Assembly: GCA_903912585.1 (NCBI GenBank)
Contig: CAIWHY010000300.1
Span: forward strand, 1 to 10,383
DNA from: an uncultured Thermoleophilia bacterium
Lineage (GTDB): Bacteria; Actinomycetota; Thermoleophilia; UBA2241
DNA: 10,383 nt
Reading direction: 5' to 3'
Part shown: positions 1 through 5,115 of the stretch, one piece after another
How positions within the stretch are numbered: the first letter of the stretch is position 1
Layout: each line of letters opens with the position of its first letter
Notes under the pieces: model-generated
What the model was told of the DNA's origin: nothing
Databases searched by the model: none
What the model saw: the letters and a program-made list of their open reading frames with translations, nothing else
Made by a program: the position numbers and the translations under genes

Positions 1-936
1 GCCGCATCGCCGGCCGGCGCAGCCCCGCCGGCCTACGCCCTCGACATGGGCTTCTCGCCGGTCAGCCCGCTCCACCTCGGGCCTGGCGTGAGCGACGCCA
101 TCGTCGAGTCCGCGCGCCTCGGGATGGCGGTGCAGTTGCTGACGAATCCCGTCGCCGGCACCACTGCTCCGGCGTCGATGGCCGGCGCGCTGGCGCAGCA
201 GGACGCCGAGGTGCTCGCCGGCGTCGTGCTCGTACAAGCCGCCGCGCCGGGCGCGCCCTGCAGCTACGGCGCCCGCCTCTCGGCGGCCGACCCGCGCACC
301 GGCACGCTGCTCTGCGGCGCCGGCCAGTGGGCGCTCGCCTCCGCCGGCGCGACGCTGCTCGCGCGCCGGCACGGCCTCGCCTGCGACTGCTACGGCCCGG
401 ACACCTCCGCGAAGCTGCTCGACATGCAGGCCGGCTACCAGCAGGCGATCCCCACGCTCGCCGGCGCCTTCGCGCGGCCGCGCTTCCTGTCCGGCATCGG
501 CGCCTGGGGCGACACAACGACGTGCCTCGAGTTGCTGGTGATCGACGACGCGATCTTCCGCGCGGCGCTGGCGGCCCTGGAGCCGCCGGCGTGGGACGCG
601 GACGCCCTCGACGTCGACGCCATCGTCGAGGGCGTGACCGGCGCCACGGGTCACCTCGGCACCCGCCACACGCGGCGCTGGCTGCGGCGCATCCAGGCCG
701 CCGACGACCTGAGCTACCGCGGCGGCGGCGACGAGTGGGCCGCCGCGGGGCGCCCGGATCTCGTGGACCGCGCCCGGGCGCGCGTGGCGGAGTTGGTCGC
801 GCGCCCGCCGCTGGGTCTGCCCGCCGACGTCGAGGCAGAGTTGTGCCGCCTCATCGACGCCGCGGCGGCACAGTGCGGCATCAGCGGCCACCCGGATCCG
901 CGTCGCCTGCTGGCCGAGGCGCAGGCCCCGGCGTAG
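1..936 (+). CDS. MttB-family (trimethylamine methyltransferase-like) protein, 5' partial
   Basis: The reading frame is open from base 1, giving 311 residues that end at a TAG stop. They match the C-terminal part of the MttB superfamily, whose members demethylate quaternary or tertiary amines (trimethylamine, glycine betaine and relatives) and pass the methyl group to a cobalamin protein in the cytoplasm. The best signature is N-P-V-A-G-T-T-A-P followed by the GALAQQDAEVLAG segment, visible residues 49-75. A second conserved stretch, G-I-G-A-W-G-D...LELLVIDD, starts near visible residue 165. Family members are about 480-520 residues, so the N-terminal third is missing at the window edge. Methanosarcina MttB carries pyrrolysine about 160 residues from its C-terminus. 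That region is visible here without an in-frame TAG, so this is a non-pyrrolysine homologue. Its substrate cannot be read from sequence. No corrinoid protein gene is visible on this side. The gene is convergent with the MFS gene, 22 bp apart. Confidence 0.88.
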   Translation, partial: AASPAGAAPPAYALDMGFSPVSPLHLGPGVSDAIVESARLGMAVQLLTNPVAGTTAPASMAGALAQQDAEVLAGVVLVQAAAPGAPCSYGARLSAADPRTGTLLCGAGQWALASAGATLLARRHGLACDCYGPDTSAKLLDMQAGYQQAIPTLAGAFARPRFLSGIGAWGDTTTCLELLVIDDAIFRAALAALEPPAWDADALDVDAIVEGVTGATGHLGTRHTRRWLRRIQAADDLSYRGGGDEWAAAGRPDLVDRARARVAELVARPPLGLPADVEAELCRLIDAAAAQCGISGHPDPRRLLAEAQAPA

Positions 937-958
937 CCGCGTCCGGCGGCTCGCGTCC

Positions 959-2251
959 CTATAGCGCCTGCTCCGGCCGTTCGCCGCGCAGTTCGCCGCG
1001 CAGTATCACGGACGCCTCTTCGCCGGTCTCCACGCGTCCCTGCCCGGTCCCGCTCCGGCGCAGCAGGGGGAACAGCGCCGCTCCAAGCAGCCCTGCCGCG
1101 GCGATGAGGGCGAACGCGCCCCGGCCGCCCAGCCGCGCCAGCGCCCAGCCGCCGAGCAGCGGCCCGAGCGCGTACCCGCCCATGTACACCAGCGTCCACA
1201 TGCCCATGTAGCGGCCGCGCAGGTCCGCGGGCGACAGGTTCGAGACCACCGTGGTCGAGATGGGGATGAGCAGCACGATGCCGAGGCAGATGAGGAGCAT
1301 GCACGCGTAGGTGACGGGGTACGGGACGAAGGCCGCGGCGCCCACCCCGACGCCGATGAGGATCGCCGACAGCGACATGAGCCACATGTGGTCGTACTTG
1401 CCGCAGAGCCTTATGACCGGATACTGCAGCGTCGCCATGGCGACGCCGTACACGACCATGAGCAGCGCCCACTGCTGCGCCGAGACGCCGTGCAGATCAC
1501 CCAGCATGATCGGCATGGTCACCCAGATCTGGCCGAAGCCGAAGAGCGGCAGCAGTGCGACCAGGCAGAACGCGACCATGCGCCGGTCGCGCAGCACGAG
1601 GCCGTAGCCCCCGAACGCCGCGGCCATGGACAGGCGCTTGGTCGCCGGCGGCCGTGTCTCTCGAAAAAGCGTCAGGACGAAGACCAGGCAGAGAAAGCAC
1701 ACCGCGCCGGCGGCGAGGAACGGCAGGCGGAACGTGGGGTCCAGGGCGATCAGCGGGGCGGCCGCAAGCGGCCCCAGGGTGATGCCCGCGTTGAGCGCCA
1801 CGCGCGAGATGCTGAACGCCTCGGCGCGACGGGAGAGAGGGGTGAGGTCGGCGATCATCGCGTTGCTCGCGGTGATGAACTGGGCCCAGCCGAACGCCGC
1901 CTCGAAGGCGATCAGCGCCACGACGAGCCAGAGCTGATGGGTGAGGCCCAGGCCGACGTAGAGCGTCATGCTCCCGGCGATGCCCACGGCGAGCACTGGG
2001 CGGCGCCCGTAGCGGTCGCAGAGCGCCCCGCCCACCACCTGGAGCGGCAGCGTCGCGAGCATGGTGATCCCGACGATCAGGCCGATCGCGGTGACCGACA
2101 CGCCGAGGACGTCGCGCATGTAGATCGTCTCGAACGGATAGCACATCTCGACGCCGATGAGGTAGATGAAGGTGCCGGCGGCGAGCAGCCAGAACTGGCG
2201 CGGCAGCGTCCTCAGTTCGGCGGCGATCCGCGATGTGCGACCGGGTGGCAC
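959..2251 (-). CDS. MFS transporter (drug:H+ antiporter-like, 12 TM)
   Basis: A 430-residue integral membrane protein of the major facilitator superfamily, expected to have 12 helices in the inner membrane. The loop 2-3 signature motif A is intact at residues 74-87 (GGALCDRYGRRPVL). A degenerate repeat of it (LRGRYMGMW) lies in the second half, as usual for two homologous six-helix bundles. A long hydrophobic segment begins at residue 20 (FWLLAAGTFIYLIG). The protein resembles the MdtH/multidrug branch, but MFS substrates cannot be inferred from sequence. The start is GTG at 2249-2251, preceded on the minus strand by a purine-rich GAGAGGGGA about 6 nt away. The last ~33 residues form a charged cytoplasmic tail containing an LRGE/LRGE duplication encoded by a 12-bp tandem repeat. 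The stop is TAG. The gene is divergent from the pirin gene and convergent with the MttB-like gene. Confidence 0.92.
   Translation of the reverse strand: MPPGRTSRIAAELRTLPRQFWLLAAGTFIYLIGVEMCYPFETIYMRDVLGVSVTAIGLIVGITMLATLPLQVVGGALCDRYGRRPVLAVGIAGSMTLYVGLGLTHQLWLVVALIAFEAAFGWAQFITASNAMIADLTPLSRRAEAFSISRVALNAGITLGPLAAAPLIALDPTFRLPFLAAGAVCFLCLVFVLTLFRETRPPATKRLSMAAAFGGYGLVLRDRRMVAFCLVALLPLFGFGQIWVTMPIMLGDLHGVSAQQWALLMVVYGVAMATLQYPVIRLCGKYDHMWLMSLSAILIGVGVGAAAFVPYPVTYACMLLICLGIVLLIPISTTVVSNLSPADLRGRYMGMWTLVYMGGYALGPLLGGWALARLGGRGAFALIAAAGLLGAALFPLLRRSGTGQGRVETGEEASVILRGELRGERPEQAL
979..1002. repeat. Exact 12-bp tandem duplication in the MFS C-terminal tail
   Basis: The 12-mer gttcgccgcgca occurs twice head to tail (979-990 and 991-1002). 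Read on the minus strand it duplicates four residues, giving LRGELRGER in the hydrophilic C-terminal tail of the transporter. It is in frame, so the protein stays intact. Probably a replication-slippage product. Confidence 0.85.
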
Positions 2252-2284
2252 GGAGCGTCCCCTCTCATCGGCGCGTGCCCGCCC

Positions 2285-2290
2285 ATGCTA
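2285..2290 (-). promoter_or_regulatory. Possible -10 box for the MFS gene
   Basis: On the minus strand this reads TAGCAT, which fits the TAnnnT pattern of high-GC Gram-positive -10 boxes. It would place transcription start about 25 nt before the GTG, leaving room for the GAGAGGGGA ribosome binding site. No good -35 hexamer is visible at the expected distance, so this is tentative. Confidence 0.3.
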
Positions 2291-2336
2291 TCGGGCGTCG
2301 TCGCCTCGGGCGACCTGCCGGGAGCCGCCGCCGTGA

Positions 2337-2375
2337 GGCGACACGCGGGCGCCGCCGCGCGGCGACACGGGGGCG
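2337..2375. repeat. Imperfect 15-bp direct repeat between the divergent MFS and pirin genes
   Basis: ggcgacacgcgggcg (2337-2351) and ggcgacacgggggcg (2361-2375) differ at one base and start 24 bp apart. They lie in the 209-bp gap between the MFS start and the pirin start, which is otherwise GC-rich. An inverted pair gtcgcc/ggcgac sits just upstream at 2300-2314. These could be operator elements or low-complexity coincidence. No convincing plus-strand promoter for pirin is visible in the gap. Confidence 0.4.
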
Positions 2376-2460
2376 ACATCCGCGCGGCGAGGCGGCCGAA
2401 GGTTCCGCGGGGATGCGCCCGGGTACCACTGCCTCAACGCCAGCGACCCGAGGAGCCACC

Positions 2461-3402
2461 ATGCCTGCCCAGCCTCGCGCTGTGGAGCGCGTCATCGATC
2501 CGACGCCGGTCATCGAGGGCGCCGGCGTCCGCCTGCGGCGCAGCATCGCCACGGCCACGCTCGACTACCTCGATCCCTTCCTGCTGCTCGACAACTTCGA
2601 GTCGAGCGACCCGGACGACTACCTGGCCGGGTTCCCGTGGCATCCCCACCGCGGCATCGAGACGGTGACCTACATGCTCGCCGGCGAGGTCGACCACCGC
2701 GACAGCATCGGCAACGCGGGCGCCATCGGCGCCGGCGACGTCCAGTGGATGACCGCCGGCGGCGGCATCATGCACGAGGAGATGCCGCGCCCGGACGGCA
2801 GCGGCCTCATGGGCGGCTTCCAGCTGTGGGTGAACCTCCCGGCGGAGCTCAAGATGACGCAGCCGCGGTACCAGGACCTGCGCGCCGCCCGGATCCCGGA
2901 GGTGAAGCGCGACGACGGCACGGTGATCCGCGTCGTCGCGGGCGAGGTCGACGGCGTCGGCGGCGCGGTCACGCAGATCTACGCCGAACCGGAGTACCTC
3001 GACGTCTCACTTGCCGCCGGCGCCCGCTTCGTCCAGCCGGTCCCGCGCGGGCACTCGGCCTTCGCGTACGCGTTCCGCGGCGAAGGCCGGTTCGGCGTCG
3101 GCGGCGACTTCGGCCGCCGGGGCGACCTCGACGGCGCCTTGCTGCGGGCGCCGCAGCTCGCGGTGTTCGGCGACGGCGACGAGGTGCGCGTGGAGGCCGG
3201 CGACGGCGCAGTGCGCTTCCTGCTCGTGAGCGGCAGGCCGCTGGGCGAGCCCATCGCCCGCTACGGCCCGTTCGTCATGAACACGCGCGAGGAGCTCCAG
3301 CTCGCCCTGCAGGACCTGCAGAACGACAGGTTCGTGTGGCGCGACGACCCCGAGTGGGCGCGCACGCGGCGCACCTGGTCGCCGGAGACGTTCAGCCGCT
3401 GA
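2461..3402 (+). CDS. Pirin family protein (bicupin)
   Basis: A 313-residue cytoplasmic pirin, a two-cupin iron-binding protein. Bacterial pirins have been reported as quercetin 2,3-dioxygenases or as partners that modulate metabolic enzymes, so the family label does not fix the function. The four metal ligands of the N-terminal cupin are present: H61 and H63 in HPHRGIETVTY, and H105 and E107 in GGGIMHEEMP, spaced as in human pirin. The C-terminal pirin domain follows (PRGHSAFAYAFRGEG, then the family-typical GEPIARYGPFVMNTREEL near the end). The reading frame extends further upstream, but ATG 2461 is chosen because GAGGAG lies about 7 nt before it and the pirin fold begins right after it. The gene is divergent from the MFS gene and stands alone. 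It ends just before a strong hairpin. Confidence 0.94.
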   Translation: MPAQPRAVERVIDPTPVIEGAGVRLRRSIATATLDYLDPFLLLDNFESSDPDDYLAGFPWHPHRGIETVTYMLAGEVDHRDSIGNAGAIGAGDVQWMTAGGGIMHEEMPRPDGSGLMGGFQLWVNLPAELKMTQPRYQDLRAARIPEVKRDDGTVIRVVAGEVDGVGGAVTQIYAEPEYLDVSLAAGARFVQPVPRGHSAFAYAFRGEGRFGVGGDFGRRGDLDGALLRAPQLAVFGDGDEVRVEAGDGAVRFLLVSGRPLGEPIARYGPFVMNTREELQLALQDLQNDRFVWRDDPEWARTRRTWSPETFSR

Positions 3403-3414
3403 GTCGGCGCGAGC

Positions 3415-3443
3415 AGCAGGGCGCGGCCTCGCCGCGCCCTGCT
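3415..3443. terminator. GC-rich hairpin between convergent pirin and SRPBCC genes
   Basis: A perfect 12-bp stem (3415-3426 pairing with 3432-3443; core gcagggcgcgg/ccgcgccctgc) with a 5-nt loop begins 13 bp after the pirin stop. There is no T-run on either side, so it is not a canonical Rho-independent terminator. Its place between convergent genes fits a bidirectional, U-less terminator or a 3'-end stabilising structure. Confidence 0.55.
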
Positions 3444-3464
3444 CGAGTCGCCGGCGGATCCCCG

Positions 3465-3500
3465 TCCGCCAGCACCGCTTCTACCGGCACCGCTGGCGGA
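3465..3500. terminator. Second inverted repeat between the convergent genes
   Basis: tccgccagc (3465-3473) is the exact reverse complement of gctggcgga (3492-3500), giving a 9-bp stem with an 18-nt loop that itself holds short ccg/cgg complements. It lies about 27 bp beyond the stop of the minus-strand SRPBCC gene, as the first hairpin lies beyond the pirin stop. No U-tract follows. It may be the 3' structure of the SRPBCC transcript. Confidence 0.4.
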
Positions 3501-3526
3501 TTCGGCCCCGCCCGCACCGTCCTGGC

Positions 3527-3961
3527 TCACGTGGGGAAGTGGCTCCGCCAGAACGTCGTGTCGTTCTCGCTGCTCAGCTTCACGTGCCGCGGCTTGTCGC
3601 CCTTGCGGTCGGCGTCACGCTCCAGGGCGATCTCCTCCACGGAGGTCGGCTTGCCCATGGCCATGCCGCCCTGCTCGGTGTACTCCCTGAAGATCAGAAG
3701 GTCGTGGGTGATGTGCTGTTCGAGATCCGCGCGAGACGGCCCGAGCTCGTGGTCAGGTACTTCCAGCTGAAACGCCACCCTTGTGCCCGCGCCGTCCGGC
3801 GCGAACGTCACGTTGCCGCTGTCCACCGCGCTCACGCAGGCGAATTGATCGCACACGAGCCTGCGGTTTCCGTTGATGATCCAGTGGATGAAATGCTCCC
3901 AGGTCGCCTGCACTGCGGCCGGCGGCGCGTCTACTTCAAGCTCGCGTCTGATGATGGCCAT
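3527..3961 (-). CDS. SRPBCC (START/Bet v1-like) fold protein
   Basis: A 144-residue soluble protein. Its N-terminus (MAIIRRELEVDAPPAAVQATWEHFIHWI) has the strand-helix opening of the START/SRPBCC hydrophobic-ligand-binding superfamily: alternating charged strand, A-P-P-x-x-V, then an aromatic helix. A later strand pair, VTFAPDGAGTRVAFQLEV, is typical of the polyketide-cyclase-like branch. The C-terminal ~40 residues are polar and not recognised. The ligand and role are unknown. The frame stays open upstream to 4033, but ATG at 3959-3961 is preferred: a minus-strand GGAG lies about 8 nt before it, and the 24 extra residues would be Ala/Arg/Gly-rich without fold character. The gene is convergent with pirin and is followed in the same direction, 193 bp upstream, by the DeoR gene, probably a separate unit. 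Confidence 0.75.
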   Translation of the reverse strand: MAIIRRELEVDAPPAAVQATWEHFIHWIINGNRRLVCDQFACVSAVDSGNVTFAPDGAGTRVAFQLEVPDHELGPSRADLEQHITHDLLIFREYTEQGGMAMGKPTSVEEIALERDADRKGDKPRHVKLSSENDTTFWRSHFPT

Positions 3962-4030
3962 GATGATCGCTCCGTTCCTCGATCCGTTCCTCGCCCCGGC
4001 GGCAGCGGAGGCTGGCTCCGCTCTCTGTCG

Positions 4031-4036
4031 CATATA
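4031..4036 (-). promoter_or_regulatory. Possible -10 region for the SRPBCC gene
   Basis: The minus strand reads gggTACGCTcTATATG here, an AT-rich island in a very GC-rich background. Either TATATG (4031-4036) or the overlapping upstream TACGCT could be a -10 box, giving a leader of about 60-70 nt. A T-rich stretch (GTTTTT) lies about 17 nt upstream of TATATG, but it is a poor -35 match. The rest of the 193-bp gap (3962-4154) shows no gene. Confidence 0.28.
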
Positions 4037-4107
4037 GAGCGTACCCGAACACGAAAAACGGGGAACGTCGTGACGGAACGCACAAGGGCGGCGCGGCGGC
4101 GTGGCGG

Positions 4108-4131
4108 CTGCCTGTCGGGCTGCCTGCCGGG
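4108..4131. repeat. 12-bp imperfect tandem repeat downstream of the DeoR gene
   Basis: ctgcctgtcggg (4108-4119) is followed directly by ctgcctgccggg (4120-4131), 11 of 12 bases identical. It is non-coding and lies 24 bp past the DeoR-gene stop on the minus strand. It does not form an obvious terminator. It is the second 12-bp tandem duplication in the window. Confidence 0.7.
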
Positions 4132-4154
4132 CCGCGACCCGCTCGCATCCGCGC

Positions 4155-4916
4155 TCAGACGGTCGTCACCACGATGCCGGCATCGGCGAGCGCCTGCAGT
4201 TCCGCGGCGGGCGCGGAGGCGTCGGTGATGAGCTCGTCGACGGCGTCCAGCGCGCAGATGCGCACGAAGGCGAGCTTGCCGACTTTCGACGCGTCGGCGA
4301 CCACGACCACCCGACGCGCCCGGCTGATGAGGACCTCGTTGGTGTGCGCCTCGATGTCGTGGTAGGTGGTGAGTCCGCCGGCCACGCTGATACCGTCGAC
4401 GCCGACGATGGCGAGGTCGAGGTTCATCCCGGAGAGGGCGGCCTCGGCGAGCGGCCCGACGAGCTCGTAGGACTCGCTGCGCGCCGTGCCGCCGGTGACG
4501 ATGAGCTTGAGCTCGGGGCGCAGCGCCAGCTCCGCGGCGATGTTGAGGGCATTGGTCACGACGGTGATGTCCTGGCGGCCCGCCAGCTCTCTGGCGACCT
4601 CCGTGGTCGTCGTCCCGCCGGTGAGCCCGACGGACGCGATCTCGGCGCCCACGCGCGCCGCGGCCGCGAGCGCGATGCGCCGCTTCTCCTCGCGGTGGCG
4701 CCCTCCGCGATAGCGCAGCGGCAGCTCGTAGACCGTGCTGTTGGCGACGGCGCCACCGTGCGTGCGCGTGAGCAGCCGCTGCTCCTCCAGCGTCTGGAGG
4801 TCGCGGCGGATGGACGCCGTGGAGACGTCCAGCTTGGCGGCGATCTCCGCCACGCCTACGGCGCCGTTCGCGGACAGCTCCTCGAGGATGAGACTCATGC
4901 GTTCTTCCTGCCTCAT
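4155..4916 (-). CDS. DeoR-family transcriptional regulator
   Basis: A 253-residue repressor. Residues 6-57 are the DeoR winged helix-turn-helix, ending in the hallmark IRRDLQTLEEQ and the wing sequence LLTRTHGGA. The C-terminal sensor domain (isomerase/CoA-transferase-like fold that binds phosphorylated sugars in this family) shows GLTGGTTTTE (97-106), VVTNALNIA, TGGTARSESYELVG and ADASKVGKLAF in the usual order. The sequence begins MRQEERMSLILEEL, which lines up with the typical DeoR start M-x-x-E-E-R-x-x-x-I-L, so ATG 4914-4916 is chosen. It has no Shine-Dalgarno but a TACGAT box 6 nt before it, suggesting leaderless expression. ATG 4896-4898, with AGGAAG upstream, is the alternative. The gene is divergent from the sugar operon and is expected to repress that operon and itself, released by a phosphosugar linked to the SIS enzyme. 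Confidence 0.94.
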   Translation of the reverse strand: MRQEERMSLILEELSANGAVGVAEIAAKLDVSTASIRRDLQTLEEQRLLTRTHGGAVANSTVYELPLRYRGGRHREEKRRIALAAAARVGAEIASVGLTGGTTTTEVARELAGRQDITVVTNALNIAAELALRPELKLIVTGGTARSESYELVGPLAEAALSGMNLDLAIVGVDGISVAGGLTTYHDIEAHTNEVLISRARRVVVVADASKVGKLAFVRICALDAVDELITDASAPAAELQALADAGIVVTTV

Positions 4917-4922
4917 GGCGGC

Positions 4923-4928
4923 ATCGTA
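4923..4928 (-). promoter_or_regulatory. -10 box for a probable leaderless DeoR transcript
   Basis: On the minus strand this is TACGAT, matching TAnnnT, with only six bases (gccgcc) between it and the start ATG. Transcription would begin at or next to the A of the ATG, giving a leaderless mRNA, consistent with the lack of a Shine-Dalgarno there. The -35 region is weak: TGCAGA with an 18-bp spacer is the best match. Confidence 0.5.
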
Positions 4929-4946
4929 CCACAGGCGCTGAACGTT

Positions 4947-4956
4947 TCTGCACGAA
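4947..4956. promoter_or_regulatory. Candidate operator copy 1 (TCTGCACGAA)
   Basis: TCTGCACGAA overlaps the expected -35 region of the DeoR promoter. A 9-of-10 match (TCTGCACAAA, 5106-5115), in the same orientation, overlaps the start point of the SIS promoter. One motif shared by two divergent promoters is what a common repressor site would look like. Inferred only from repetition and position. Confidence 0.4.
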
Positions 4957-4986
4957 TTCCCGGGTTTTCGCTCAGGAACCGTCAGT

Positions 4987-5010
4987 TCCAGGTGGCGCCT
5001 GGACCAGGCG
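4987..5010. promoter_or_regulatory. Two overlapping palindromes midway between DeoR and SIS genes
   Basis: tccagg-tggcg-cctgga (4987-5003) is a dyad with six-base outer arms. It overlaps cgcctgg-a-ccaggcg (4996-5010), a perfect 7+1+7 palindrome. The arms ccagg/cctgg/ccagg are shared, so the middle arm could pair either way. Such stacked dyads in a divergent regulatory region suggest a protein-binding site for DeoR or another regulator. They lie about 70 bp from each predicted start point, too far for simple promoter occlusion. Confidence 0.45.
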
Positions 5011-5077
5011 GACCCCGCCGACGCCTGCGCCGAGGGCCGAACAAGCAGACATGTCGGAGGAGAGCCGCCTCGAGTTG

Positions 5078-5106
5078 TTGCTATTTGATTGAATCGGCCG
5101 TATTCT
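5078..5106 (+). promoter_or_regulatory. Promoter of the SIS/ABC operon (leaderless)
   Basis: TTGCTA (5078-5083) and TATTCT (5101-5106) are separated by 17 bp, a well-formed sigma70/SigA-type promoter in the only AT-rich stretch nearby. The -10 ends 8 bp before the ATG at 5115, so transcription should begin within a few bases of the start codon or on it. No Shine-Dalgarno lies before that ATG. A small palindrome gatt-g-aatc (5087-5095) sits inside the spacer and could be an operator. Confidence 0.6.
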
Positions 5107-5115
5107 CTGCACAAA
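5106..5115. promoter_or_regulatory. Candidate operator copy 2 (TCTGCACAAA)
   Basis: This copy runs from the last base of the SIS -10 box into the start codon, so a protein bound here would block initiation. It matches copy 1 at 4947-4956 in nine of ten bases. The overlap with the start codon limits its freedom to vary, so conservation in relatives would be informative. Confidence 0.4.

Noticed and set aside
934..936. TAG at the end of the MttB-family gene as a possible pyrrolysine codon
   Set aside because: Pyrrolysine in MttB lies about 160 residues before the C-terminus, not at the end. Reading through would enter sequence antisense to the MFS tail with no family resemblance.
3962..4033. 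Longer N-terminus for the SRPBCC protein (24 extra residues)
   Set aside because: The extra residues are Ala/Arg/Gly-rich, no ribosome binding site supports the upstream ATG, and the internal ATG at 3961 has GGAG at a good distance and begins the fold.
4960..4989. gaattc, cccggg and ggaac/gttcc short palindromes near the DeoR promoter
   Set aside because: Such 5-6 bp palindromes are frequent by chance. The longer stacked dyads at 4987-5010 are the better candidates.
5051..5092. A 14-codon frame (ATG 5051 to TGA 5092) ahead of the SIS gene, with GGAGGAG inside it, as a possible leader peptide or uORF
   Set aside because: It lies upstream of the predicted SIS transcription start, overlaps the -35 element, and has no Shine-Dalgarno of its own, so it is not expected in the transcript.
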